Origin: Benincasa hispida
Lineage: Eukaryota; Streptophyta; Magnoliopsida; Cucurbitales; Cucurbitaceae
Length of the DNA stretch: 64,000 nucleotides
Direction of reading: 5' to 3'
Assembly (NCBI RefSeq): GCF_009727055.1
Contig: NW_024063873.1
Coordinates: 249,554 to 313,553 of the forward strand
The notes under the pieces are model-generated. The model was not told the DNA's origin. It did no database searches and worked only from the letters and a program-made list of their open reading frames with translations. The translations under genes and the position numbers were made by a program. Every line of letters starts with the position of its first letter. The stretch's first letter is position 1. Of this stretch, positions 12,659 to 25,085 are shown piece by piece.

Positions 12659-13476
12659 TTTTTTACCCTTATAGGTAGGAAAAGACCATTATACCATTTT
12701 TTTAAGAAAAAGATTCAAAACCCCAATCTCTCCCTCCATGACCGTTTTCTTGCAACCCTTCAATTTCCTTTCAAAACTCCTCACAACTCCTCACATTCTT
12801 TCAGTTTTTCTTTAATATTTCAGTTCATCATCTTCAAGTTCATCAGTTCTTCTTCATCAAGTAAATATTTATACACATTTTAGGAGGTTTTTGTTTTGGA
12901 TTTTTTTGGCATTGTTCTTGATTTTAAGGGTTTTCATGGGGTTTCATAAACTTTTAGATTTTTTTGTAAAAAAAAAACATTGCATTTTAGAATGGTTTTT
13001 AGGCCTATGGATAGAATATGAGTTAATTTGTACATTAGAAACCTTGTTTTGCTTTAAACTCCAATTTTCAAATTTTGAGCATCTCCAATTCAATGAAGCC
13101 CGATCGAACTTCTTTAGATCTTCACCGAGTGGGCGATCGGACGAGACATGTTGAAGGAAATTGGGACTGGGAAGGGGGCGAGATCGGGAAGGGGACTGGG
13201 AAGGGGGAAGTGAGCTTGATTGGAAAGGGGGGCGGGACCAGGAAGGGGGAAGTGGGCTTGATCGGGAAGGGGGATGGGTCAAACGAGATGGGGCAGAACC
13301 GGCAAGATGGGAAGGGGACCGAGCGAGTGTGGGCGAGAAGGGGAGGGGACTGAGCTAGAAGGGGAATGGAGGGTTTTTGGCCCGGTCTTGGGACCAGTTA
13401 GGTATGGGGCGAGGCGACTTAGTAAACGAGGTGGGACCAAGCGAGGAGAGGCTAAAGAGGCGAGCGGGACCATTAC
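12659..13476. other. Non-coding stretch with a GC-rich G-tract minisatellite
   Basis: From 12659 to about 13100 I see only AT-rich DNA without a supported gene. From about 13130 to 13360 base composition changes sharply to G-rich on the plus strand, with loosely repeated units around GGGAAGGGGGAAGTG and GATCGGGAAGGGG. Open frames here run on both strands and reflect the repeat, not a protein. Confidence 0.6.
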
Positions 13477-13530
13477 TGGTTTTTGGCCCGATCCTGAGCC
13501 CGGTCGGGTATGGGGCCGGGCCAAAAACCA
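13477..13530. repeat. GC-rich inverted repeat (14-bp stem)
   Basis: TGGTTTTTGGCCCG at 13477-13490 is exactly complementary to CGGGCCAAAAACCA at 13517-13530, with a 26-base loop containing CCCGGTCGGGTA. The same CCCGGTCGGGTA...CCGGGCCAAAAA wording recurs at about 15680-15707 on the other side of the MuDR-type transposase remnant. These may be termini or internal repeats of that element. Confidence 0.6.
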
Positions 13531-13775
13531 ATACCTATAAGGTTTGAACCGGGCGACTGGGGACTCGGAAGGGGCCGGACCGAACAATCTTCAAAGTTTT
13601 TTTTTTGTATTTTTAAATATTCTGATGCATTATTGTGTTGTGTTGACTTCTAATTTATCTATTTGATGAAAAATGTAGGTTATAATGGAACTAGAAATGA
13701 AGGTTCATCCTAATGATCATTTTTCTTCATCCCTTTCATGTTGTTCCCATATAATACAAGTCCTGTAACCAACCT

Positions 13776-15592
13776 CTAATGGTCCAGAAATGACGTGATT
13801 GGTAACTGTCGTGTATCTTTTAACACTCCATTTATGCACTCTGTGAGGTTTGTCATCATTTGATTGTATTTTCTGTTACATTGGTACACCCTAGTCCACT
13901 GCTCAAGACCAATATCTTCTAGGTATTTGCATGGACCTGGATACCCTGCAAATTGACTCCAATGGTAGTTGAACACAAACTCATGACTTACCTTGGTTGC
14001 TTTGTCAAAAATATCCAAAATATCATTATTCTTAAAATTAGTTAATAAATTAGCTTACAAGTGATGGATGCAGATACCATGAAATGCTTCTGGGAAGCCC
14101 GTGATAATTGCCTTTTTTATTCTTGGGTGTCTCTCTGATACGATAATCAAATCACGAACTTGCCCAATTGCACATCTTAGTTGCTGAAAATACCACACCT
14201 AAGATTTAGTTTCTCCACCAAATATATTGAACGTGACTAGGTATATTTGATTATTTCCATCGACCCCAGTCGCAAGCAGAAGTTTACCACTATACTTACC
14301 CCTTAAATGTGTTCCATCTACAATTAAAACAGGGCGAATGCAGTTCAGAAACCCCCTAATGGAAGCATCAAGAGCCATGAAAACATGCTTGAAATATTTA
14401 TCTTCCTGCAGATCATATTTAAATATTGAACCAGGATTTTCAATTTGTAAAGCTTCACCAAATTTAGGTAACTTTTTTTAGGATTCTTTTGGTGACCCCA
14501 AACAAGCACTAATGCTTCTTCCCTTACTCTCCATGCCTCGTCATAACTTAAACTCACACCATGCTCTTGTTTTATATCTTTCACAATGTCCTTCGGTCTA
14601 TATGAACGACTAATGTCTTCAAACTTCGATGAAATTAAATGTCTGAGAACCCAACTAGAAGATTGTCTATGATCGTTAGTCAAATTTCATTTCTACATGT
14701 GTGGACAATGTCATACTTAGAGATCTTAAATATTTAAAAAAAATTTAATTTAACGACTCGAAGTCTCCATTTGCATTGTTCAACTAAACATATAACTTTG
14801 TATAATGTTGTGTTCGACTTCTTCACACTAAACTGAAAGTTACCTCTAATTGCAAACATAGATAACCACATCTTTAAATCCTTCTTAGATATAAATATAT
14901 CACTAACTTGCACATCTTCAAAAGAATAAGACTGACCTGACATGATGATTGTGCTACTAAATAGATGTGACAAGTCACGACCCGTTACATGTGACGAACC
15001 TCCATAGTCTTCGATTGTTCGTTCTTCTGCATGAGTTTATGGTGGGTATTAATCTTGGATTCCTCTCCATCATCCTTCTCCCTCCAAAACCAATCATTGA
15101 AATATTGACCTTGGTCTACATCATCCCTTAAGTTATGAGTCACCAAATTACTAGGCGACGAAGTAAGTGATGGGTTAAAATATGTGGGGAAAAATGGACT
15201 ATCCGACTCCATCTTGCAATGTACTGGCCTAGACGTTGAAAGGATTTCTTCAGTTCGTCAGATATATGAATTTTTTGGATGAAATCCTTGATTACTTGAA
15301 CACCTTGGAAGATGTAAAGAGGTATTACTGAGACCTCTTCCCATGTGAGGAATGTGTGTAGATCTTCATCATTCTGAATTACAAATGCAGGGGCTTTGGA
15401 TCTAAATTGAAGTATACATCTTATTACGAGATTATACTCATCTGACATTATACCATTTATCCTATAAACTTCGGTCAGGAATTCATTATAGGTCGTGCCG
15501 ACCTCAATGTCACACCCCCGCAACTCTCCTCCATCGTAATCCTTTTCTCTTTCATTCCAAACGCCACTGAAACAAATCCAAACATGAGGCAT
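13776..15592 (-). pseudogene. MuDR/MULE transposase remnant
   Basis: Minus-strand pieces in several frames follow the order of a plant Mutator-like transposase. They are an N-terminal PB1-like/plant-MULE region (15592-15140), the MuDR DNA-binding region (about 14973-14734), an FAR1/MULE linker (14683-14345), and the DDE core. The core reads RPVLIVDGTHLRGKYSGKLL at about 14340-14280, then SERHPRIKKAI where the second catalytic residue is normally Asp (SDRHP), then FPEAFHGICIHHL with the conserved Cys/His. A downstream piece ends at 13776 before any SWIM zinc finger. Frameshifts and stops (for example between 14220 and 14200) make it non-functional. Element ends and target duplication were not found. 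Confidence 0.85.
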
Positions 15593-16984
15593 TTTCCTAT
15601 AATTTATAATAAAAATGTATTAATGTAATGTAGTTAGAGAAAAAGTAAACTAAAAAGAAAAAAATTGGCCCCATCGTCCACCCGGTCGGGTACAACACCG
15701 GGCCAAAAAAACATAATCCTTAGATTTTATGCGCCATCTCTCTACGCTCTTTTGAATTCCTATTTTCATCATTCATCCCATTAGAATCCAACAGAAAATG
15801 TTAGAAGAATCAACTACCTCTCCTCTTATGGACTTTTCTCTAACATCACAAGTGTATATCATCAGATTGTCCAGTCTCTCCCTATGGCTAAGAAGCTAGA
15901 CCCAATAAGAAGCCCTTAGATGCTGCCATCTCTCTCTTTGTAGATGTAGATTTCCTTCTTGTATTCTTAGTTGCATTTCATAAGGACTAACCTCTTTCTT
16001 GTTTGTGATTGCCTTTACTAAGTACACTAGATTCATTCCTTTTTCTCTCGAGATCCTAATGGCAACTACAAGATAACATCAGAAGCTTCAATGCCTGACT
16101 GGGCTCGGGTTAACTCTACCGAGCCCCGAACTGGTCCCAATCTAATTCCTATCCCGTACCCGGGAAGATCGGGTCAGTTAACTTATTTCATACCCAGTGA
16201 AGCTTGGTTGGGAATCAAACTTACTCCAACAATTATTTTGTACCCGGTGAAGCCCGACTAGGTAATTTCAACTCATTTGTTTTCTATCCGACGAATACCG
16301 GTCGAGAATCAAACTTATTCCAACAATTATTTTATGCACGGTGAAGCCCGACCAAATATCTTTAAAAAATATATATTTTTTAATTTTTTTTTAAATTTAT
16401 AAATATCAAATGCAAGGCATTATAAAAAGAAAAGAAACAATAAAAAAAAAAAGTAAGCATAAATCAAACTCCAAGAAGGTCATTTATTTTTGTCAATTTT
16501 TTCATAAATTATCGAACTATTAAAAAATGAAATACATACCTTTGTACGAGTGTACAAAATTACAACTTCGTGAAATACAAGTTTTGGACTTGACGAGAAT
16601 TTTTGGTGAATTAATTTGGTAGGATGGTTATTGAAATTGAAAGTAAAAAATTTAATAAGGGGCATAAGAGTAATCAGAATTTATTTGTATGAATAATTTT
16701 TTGGGTAGAAGAAAACTTGTTTTTAAAAAATAGGCAAAAAATACAAAATTAAACTTCTAATAAGCCATTTTCCCCAATTTTCCTTTTATGTCTAAATTCT
16801 AATGATTATGTTTAAATTCTCATGATTCGTTAGATGAATGACCTAAAATTGGGGAGGGAAAAATGAAATATGCCCTATTTTCAAAATTGAGGTATTTTTA
16901 CCTTTTGCATAAGTCATATTCACGTGAAATTACCAAAATGAAACATCGAGTATGCGGATTGGTCGATTGGTCATTGTATTGTTG
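15593..16984. other. Non-coding region with dispersed CCCGGT/GAAGCCCGA motifs
   Basis: No gene is supported. Short repeats resembling GTGAAGCCCGAC and the words CCCGGTCGGGTA (15680) and TACCCGG recur at about 16095-16350, and are related to the GC-rich material near 13480. The rest (16360-16984) is AT-rich and featureless to my eye. Confidence 0.45.
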
Positions 16985-17059
16985 TTTTGTATCGGAAAAT
17001 TTCACGAAATGACCCGAAACCCAAAAACTTTTCTACCAATGACCTCTTTCTAGCATGGT

Positions 17060-17830
17060 GAACGCGTCTCTACGAATACTTTAAGCGAGCATTTAGATAT
17101 TATTAAGCGATCAGATAGATATTAGTAAGCGCTCGGAGAGAGTACTAAGCGATCGTTTACTATCCACTATAGTTTTTATTAAGCGATCATGTAAAGAATA
17201 CTAAGCGATTGTCTAGCTATTCACTATAGTTTTTATTAAACGATCGTTTAGAGAATACTAAGTGATCGTGCGATCGTTTAACTAACTGTTTCGTGATCGT
17301 TTAGATATCCATGATGCGATCGTTTGGCTAATACTAAACGATCGTTTAGATAATACTAAGCGATCATTTAGCTAACTGTTACGCGATTGTTTAGATATCC
17401 ATTACGCGATCGTGTATTAATTTATAAAGCGATTGTTTGGCTAATACTAAGTGATCACTTAGGTTTTGTTATGCGATCGTTTATATAATACTAAACGATT
17501 GTTTAGGTTTTGTTAAACGATTGTTTAGCTAACTGTTACGCAATCGTTTAGATATCCATTACGTGATCGTGTACTAATATATAAAGTGATCGTTTGGCTA
17601 ATACTAAGCGATTGCTTAGGTTTTGTTATGCAATCGTTTAGATAATACTAAGCGATCGTTTAGGTTTTGTTAAACGATCATTTAGATAATACTAAGCGAT
17701 CGTTTAGCTAACTATTACCTGACCGTTTAGTTTTCGTTTAGATAAATTTGTGCTAAATTTGTAGAATACAATTGGTGTCGTACATTTAACTAAGCAAATA
17801 AATAACTAAGCGATCGTTTAGATAAATTTG
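17060..17830. repeat. Array of CGATCG-core palindromic repeats (main block)
   Basis: I count roughly 29 variants of a 12-14 base word around GCGATCGTTTAG/ACGATCGTTTAG, spaced about 20-35 bases. The complete form TAAACGATCGTTTA (for example at about 17237 and 17335) is a perfect palindrome. A higher-order unit containing GCTAACTGTTACG begins at 17371 and again at 17528 (157 bp), with a shorter variant near 17280 and another at 17707. It lies inside the Mutator-like element. Confidence 0.88.
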
Positions 17831-17959
17831 TGCTAAAATTACATATTTGGTGTTGTACAGAATATAATTGGTGCTAAAATTACATATTGTATAGTGTAAA
17901 TTTGTACAGAATAATTGGTGTTGTATAGAAAAATTGAAGCGAAAGCGAAAATTACATAT

Positions 17960-18270
17960 TGTTTAGTCTAGATGGGCCAGTGTCAGGTGTTATCAACGTT
18001 TGTCTGCAAGTTTTCTTGTTATGTCCTATCTGACCACATCGTGTACACCTGTGTATTTGTCGTGGTTCCTCTCCAATTTAAGGTATCCTGACAGTTTGAC
18101 GTCGACCTACACTTACTATCTTTTGCTGTGGTAGAATTGGTTCAAAATCTCCAATCCATTCTTGACTGTGTCCGACTAAGAAGATGCGAAGTAGTGTCAT
18201 TGATCTATAATTGGATAAACAAATCATTGATAAGTAAGCGACCGTGTATAAATTACTAAGCGATCGCATA
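17960..18270 (-). pseudogene. MULE transposase C-terminal zinc-knuckle fragment
   Basis: The minus strand encodes GHSQEWIGDFEPILPQQ, then GRRQTVRIP, a stop, then CTRCGQIGHNKKTC. The last is a CX2CX4HX4C zinc knuckle, typical of the C-terminus of plant Mutator-like transposases, with the usual short basic linker ahead of it. The stop and the lack of the DDE core and SWIM domain show that this is the residue of a transposase gene. It supports the view that the enclosing element is a deletion derivative of an autonomous MULE. Confidence 0.75.
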
Positions 18271-18460
18271 GTAATTTACTAAACAATCGCATAGTAAATT
18301 ACTAAACGATAGTTTATAATTACTAAACGATTGTTTATAATTTACTAAACGATCACATAGTAATTACTAAACAATCATTTATATTTTACTAAACGATCGT
18401 TCTAATTTAGTAAATGATGGTGTATAATTACTATCGTTTATAATTTACTAAACGACACTT
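18230..18460. repeat. Second CGATCG-related array
   Basis: About ten units of the type TTACTAAACGATCGTTTATAA follow at a spacing of about 25-30 bases, many with CAATCG, CGATAG or CGATTG variants. It lies on the other side of the zinc-knuckle fragment from the main array and inside the same Mutator-like element. Confidence 0.8.
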
Positions 18461-18800
18461 ATTATGAAAGTGATCTGAGAGAAAAAATCGTACATAATGA
18501 AGGCCCGAAGAAACCATTGAAGGAAGAAGAAATGTGGGCAAATGAAAGCTACAAGAAAAAGCTACCAAAGAATCCGAAGGGTTAGGAAATATGAAAGAAA
18601 TCTACGAGATGAGAGAGATGTTACGTTCCATTCTCTTCATAATAATAGTTGGGAAATAAATGTTTTGGTGGAATGTTGGTGATGTATTGAATGCACATTA
18701 AGAAAAATGTGGCGGTCGGGAGGCTTTTTAAAAATTAGGGTAATTTTGTCATTGGTAGAATTGGATTTTGAGTCATTTTGTGAAATTTTCCTTTTGTATC

Positions 18801-19983
18801 GTTGTCTTGACCTCCCTCCTATTTCTCTCGATCTCACCTCTCTCTTGTTCTCTTTCGATTTTGAATGAAACCAATGACCGACCGAATCTAACAGTTCTGA
18901 GATGTCATGAACCGAGAAAGCCGAAAGTAAGTTCGGTTTTAGTTGGAAACCGAACCAAACAATTTCGGTTATGAACGGTTCGATTCGATTTTAACTGGTT
19001 TTTCCTTCTTTTTTTTTTCTTGCAATCTGTGATAAGACCTGGCACTGAAGGGCTAAGAAATTGGTCGAGAATGGATATATAAAACTTATCGAGCGACGTC
19101 GGCGCTAGGGAAGACTTTCATGATCGTGCTCCAATAGAAGAAAGGAAAACAAAGGATCCTGGAAGAGATAAAAAAATTGAGAGAAAAACAGAGGAAGCGA
19201 TCGAATAACTTTCGAGACCATGCACCATGCTCCACCAGAGAATTCAATTGAAAGAAAAATAGGGGAAGATGGAATGGAGAGGCGGTGTGGGGTGAGGGGG
19301 CTGGACTAGATGAGGAAAAGGGAGCAAAGAGAAGAAAATGGGTTTATTTTTCCTGGTATTGCCGCTCAAGGAATGTCGATAAGAGTGGGAAACATAGAAT
19401 GTGAGGGATACTGGCGGCAGCTAGGGTTTGGGGATACTGGCAGTAGGCTTGGTTAGTGGGTTGGGAGATGTTGGGCTTGGGCTTTTTTTGTGGATACAAA
19501 CTGTTTTTAAATAAATAGATTTCATATTGGTTTGGTCCCCTTTCTGGGTTTTTTTTTTAAAAAAAAACTAAACCGTGAACTGAACCGAATATAACCGTTT
19601 TAACACTTTATAAACCGTAAATTTTTTTTTTTTTTTTTTTGTAAAATACCGAAACAAATTAGTTGATTCGACTCGGTTCGGATTGGTTCCTCGGTCTTTT
19701 GGGTTCCATGCACACCCCTACTCCTCATCACTCTCTCATTCTTAGTCTCCTCTCTCTCTATTCCTCTTTGGTCTCGTTCCATTGCATCTACAACTTTTTG
19801 ATGGACAATGACCAATGAAGCAAGGGAAAATGAAGAATAGGTGACACGAATGGAGGAAAGTAAACCAAGAATAAGAAAAGAAAAAAAAAGTTAACAAAGA
19901 TAATATTGTAAGATGATATGTGGATATGCGTGGGTTTCAAATGCAGGAAATTACATCTTTAAAGGAGGTGCCTCAAGTTTAAA
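18801..19983. other. Non-coding region with CGGTT-rich segments
   Basis: No gene is supported. Two segments rich in ACCGAA/TTCGGTT (about 18925-19000 and 19565-19700) flank a purine-rich stretch, and ATGCACACCCCTA at 19708-19720 resembles the TAGGGGTGTGCAT end seen in plant hAT-type elements. The second end was not located, so a hAT element is only a possibility. Confidence 0.35.
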
Positions 19984-20500
19984 TATCTTATCTTGGAACA
20001 CCAGGGACCTCAACGATAAATCCATATAGACAATCTTCAAGCATTTTATCTAAAAGGGCAATAGGCTAAACCATTTGGTCAAACAAAAGAAAGTCTAAAA
20101 GACTTTGAATGACAGAGGCCTCGACATAGGTAACTTGCAAAACAAAAACTTGGCATTATTGTTCAAATGGACCTCGATGTTTCTAGAAAACATGACTTCA
20201 AAATAGTTAAAAGCATACATGGAGTGGATCCTCACCTTTGGCACACCTTTGGGAAGCTCGGTTTACTGCATTGCTAGCATTAGTGATCTTTGGAACCTGG
20301 ATATCCGTTCATGGAACCTTTGTTTCAGAGGCCTGGATGAAGAACTTAAAGAATTACAACATTTATTGGGCTGCCTCGAAGAAAAAAAAAAAAACCTCCC
20401 CACGCATTATATCCAAGGCTTTGGTCTTCAGACTCTTCTGGTAAATTTTCAATTAAGTCCTTGTCAAAGCAAAAAGTCCGAAGAGAATAAACACTTAGGA
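19984..20500 (+). pseudogene. LINE (L1-type) remnant with a large internal deletion
   Basis: The start of an L1 endonuclease (ILSWNTRDLNDKSI at 19984) is followed within 130 bases by the far C-terminal part of the reverse transcriptase. The latter reads RGLDIGNLQNKNLALLFKW from about 20116, then SIHGVDPHLWHT near 20215, WNLDIRSWNLCFRG near 20300 and a SGKFSIKSLSK-like stretch near 20440. The thousands of bases that normally separate these are missing. Stops and frameshifts are frequent. The 3' limit is uncertain and may extend toward the A-rich run near 21186. Confidence 0.8.
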
Positions 20501-21282
20501 TCTTAATATTTGGGTCACTTAATTGTTCTGAGATCTTGCAACATAAACTTCAAGTTCACTACCTATCTCCCTACTTTGGTCACTCATACTTAGCAAGTGA
20601 GAAAAACCATATAGGACGTGTTATTTGATTGCTCTTAATCAAGCAAATGTTGAACGAAGCAATTCACATATTTCAACATTGCATTAGGCTTTTGGTCAAA
20701 ACATAAGCAACAACATCTCCCATATACCGACGAGACCCACTATGGCTCCTAAGACACAAATACTTTGATAAATTGTAGTTAAAGTTTTGATTTTAGAAAT
20801 TTGATTGAGCAAAACCAAAGACTCTTCCACAAAAAGGCTATAAATTAATAAGATCGGTTTGGATTGGCCCACTTGCTAACATCTTCTGGTGCTCTCATTC
20901 GGAATTTTTTTGTTGATTATTCTATTCAAGATATCTGTATTAACGGGAGTGTTTTTACTTCTTCAATGTAATCAAGCTAGTTTGTCTCTTGTCTATTGTT
21001 TTAATAGTTTCATCTTATAAACAGATGTGATGGAGGTGCTATGGGAGTGTCAACCTAATTGAGATGACGAGTGTATTTATTCATTCGTAGATCTCTAGAT
21101 CTATATGTTCATTTTGTATCGTTGCATTATGAATTTTATATTTTGAACAATAATCAGTTTCCATTGTATTATTGAAAAGTTCGTTTAAAAAAAAATGTAA
21201 ATAAGAAGTGAATAAAAAACCATTTTAAAGTTTGAGATTGGCCAAAGTGTGCAATTATCGATCTAAAATCGTAGGTATTAGC

Positions 21283-21283
<1 letters not shown>
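20501..21283. other. Non-coding region upstream of RPL7A
   Basis: The first part may contain more decayed LINE sequence. After about 20900 I see only AT-rich intergenic DNA. Confidence 0.4.

Positions 21284-21321
<38 letters not shown>
21284..21321. repeat. Poly(A) tract (38 bases)
   Basis: An uninterrupted run of 38 A lies about 90 bases upstream of the ribosomal-protein start codon. It may be an old retroposon tail or a promoter A-tract. Confidence 0.9.
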
Positions 21322-21322
<1 letters not shown>

Positions 21323-21350
21323 CGAAAGGCACACAGCCTCCTCCAAAATA

Positions 21351-21359
21351 AAACCCTAA
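21351..21359 (+). promoter_or_regulatory. Telo-box upstream of RPL7A
   Basis: AAACCCTAA lies 54 bases before the ATG, within or just above the 5' untranslated region. Telo-boxes at this position are characteristic of plant ribosomal-protein and other translation genes, where they act with other elements to drive expression in dividing cells. No clear TATA box or TGGGCC site II element was seen close by. Confidence 0.7.
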
Positions 21360-21412
21360 CTCCATCATATCTACGGCTCTGTTTGCTTCACCTCGTCCTC
21401 GCAGCTCAAAAA

Positions 21413-23244
<1,832 letters not shown>

Positions 23245-23330
23245 GAATTCACAGATCAACATTAGAGCAAAGGACAAAGGAGAAGCTTCTAGCTGAGCAG
23301 AGGATGTCAAAGTATGGCTTAGGATTCGGT
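23245..23330 (+). repeat. Imperfect copy of the RPL7A tail just after the stop
   Basis: Directly after the stop, about 23264-23315, sequence like AAAGGAGAAGCTTCTAGCTGAGCAGAGGATGTC repeats the end of the coding exon (AAAGGAGAAATTACTCGCTAAAGAAG...AGGATGTC, 23199-23240) in degenerate form. It would lie in the 3' untranslated region. It looks like a small tandem duplication of the last codons, about 70 bp apart. Confidence 0.6.
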
Positions 23331-25085
23331 AATGAGCTTTTGTCTAACTTGAGTCATTTTTCTTTGATACAAAGCAGATTCTTAAGGGGCTTGTCATTTT
23401 TCTTTTCAGCTTTAAGTTTATTGGATTAAGAAATTTTAATTTGTTCTACGAGTTCTACATCATATTCAAAGCAGGACATTTTGGAGTTATTCTGTTTGGA
23501 TGCCACTTTTCTTGTATAAGTTGGGTTATATGGACTATTTGCCTGTTCCCTCAATTGAATTCTACTGTGTTTTATAACTTCATTAAACACGCATTCTGAA
23601 AAGAAATTGCTATTAGCAAAAGTAAACCATTTGAAAACATGTCCAAGCCTATTTTATTATAGGCTAAATTACTTTGAGTTGCCTGTACTTGGAGCGTGTT
23701 TTGGAGTGATTTTGTATAGGTCAATATCTCACATTTAAAAGTGTAAAATCAAATTCTAAATCGATTTTGAGAAGATGTGTTTTATAGTGATTTTGAATGA
23801 CAAGTTATAACTATTTTAAAATCACTCTTACACATGCACTTACGGTGTGTTTGGGAGTTATAGTTGAAGTAGTGATTTTAGAAAAAGAGATTTAACCACA
23901 ATTGATTTTGTGAACAATCAAATTTATGTCTGGTATTGAACTCTTAAAAATGATTTTCATATATTTAGAATTGATTTAGAATTATTACTTTTGATTTCAA
24001 AAGTGAATTTAGAGTTACTAAGGTCTCGTTGGGTAATTGTTTGTTTGTTTTTTTTTTTTTTTTTGTTTTTGTTTTTGAAAGCAAGCTTATTTCATCCACA
24101 TTTCTTACAATTTTTTTGCATGTTTTTTAATTATAATGATGTAGATAAATTTTAAAAATAAGAACAAAATCTTGAAAGTTACATTTTTTTTAATTCTCAA
24201 AATTTGGCTTGATTTTTTTAACTATTGGTGAAAATTGAAAAGTAGATAACAAAAGAAGACATTTGGAGATGGAAGTAGTGTTCATAGCCCTAATTTTCAA
24301 AAATAAAAACAAAGAGCAAAATGATTACCAAAAGAGGTCTTAGTTTTTAAGGATTCAAAGATTTTATGCTCCTTTGACTATCAGTTGACAAATGGTAAAG
24401 TGATGTGCTAGTTAGATTGACGAACTACCTAAACGATTTAACAGAATATATAAGTTTAATTTTTTGGATGAATTACCTCGAATGATTTGTCAAAATAGGT
24501 TTCAAGAGCTCGGTTCCTTTGGAAAAAAGTTACCTATTCACTAGTGCGTAAACAGAAAAGGTAGTTGTAGTGAGTGTCAATTCCATATTCATCTACTAAA
24601 CATATTGGTTGGATTAGACATTTACTTTGTTTGTGATCCTATCACACAATAAGAGGAACATTTCTAGTTCAACACTTGCTGGTTACTATCTTTCAAGATT
24701 TAATCCATCTTCATGAATGTGAACATCTCGACATTTATTTAAATATCATGTGTTTCACACTCTTGACTAGTTAAAAATCTCTATTTTCTCCTTTTGGTTA
24801 CATGTGACATTTTTTTGTCGAATCTGTTATGTATATAAAGATTAACTTCATCGAATATGGAAAATAATTATTCGATTTTTCTTTTACTTAACAAACGAAG
24901 ATATTGTTCTTCAAAAGAAGCCTGTAATTCGACATCTTACTACCTACTCTAACTAAACTCTCCTCCTCTAGTTTGAAATAATTTCAAATTTCAGAAGTTA
25001 AAATAAATTTCATTTATTCGGTATGATTTAACCTTTTCTTCCTGTATAAATCATACAACAACAAATGACCAAAACAACTGGGTTT
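23331..25085. other. Intergenic region between RPL7A and the SDR gene
   Basis: This is the convergent 3' flank of both genes. It holds a short MITE-like inverted repeat (about 23692-23850, GGAGTGATTTTG against TAAAATCACTC) and one copy of the dispersed 310-bp repeat listed separately. No gene is supported. Confidence 0.5.
24023..24350. repeat. MITE-like dispersed repeat, copy 1
   Basis: About 320 bp, starting with a T-rich run that includes TTTTTGTTTTTGAAAGC and ending CAAAATGATTACCAAAAGAGG. Two diverged copies of the same layout occur at 26350-26650 and 27500-27795. The ends are roughly inverted (TTTTTGG...CCAAAA), which suggests a non-autonomous DNA element. The superfamily and the target duplication were not established. 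Confidence 0.5.

Larger units (their letters stand above)
16994..18791. mobile_element. Mutator-like element, non-autonomous, with 9-bp target duplication
   Basis: The ends are inverted repeats: GGAAAATTTCACGAAATGAC at the left and the complement of GTCATTTTGTGAAATTTTCC at the right, continuing imperfectly to TCTACCAATGAC at both ends (about 50 bp). The flanks carry a perfect 9-bp direct repeat, TTTTGTATC, at 16985-16993 and 18792-18800. Nine bases is the hallmark of the Mutator superfamily. Inside are two arrays of CGATCG-core repeats and, between them on the minus strand, a decayed MULE C-terminal zinc knuckle. No transposase core is present, so it would need a helper element. Confidence 0.92.

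Noticed and set aside
12944..13587. Several overlapping open frames of 65-112 codons on both strands
   Set aside because: They lie in the G-rich minisatellite; their residues simply follow the repeat and no family is recognisable.
17060..18460. The CGATCG array as a CRISPR array
   Set aside because: Repeats are 12-14 bases, degenerate and irregularly spaced with similar spacers, there are no cas genes, and the DNA is plant nuclear and bounded by Mutator-type ends.
18860..19720. A hAT element suggested by TAGGGGTGTGCAT and CGGTT-rich segments
   Set aside because: Only one possible end was found and no 8-bp duplication, so it is kept only as a remark.
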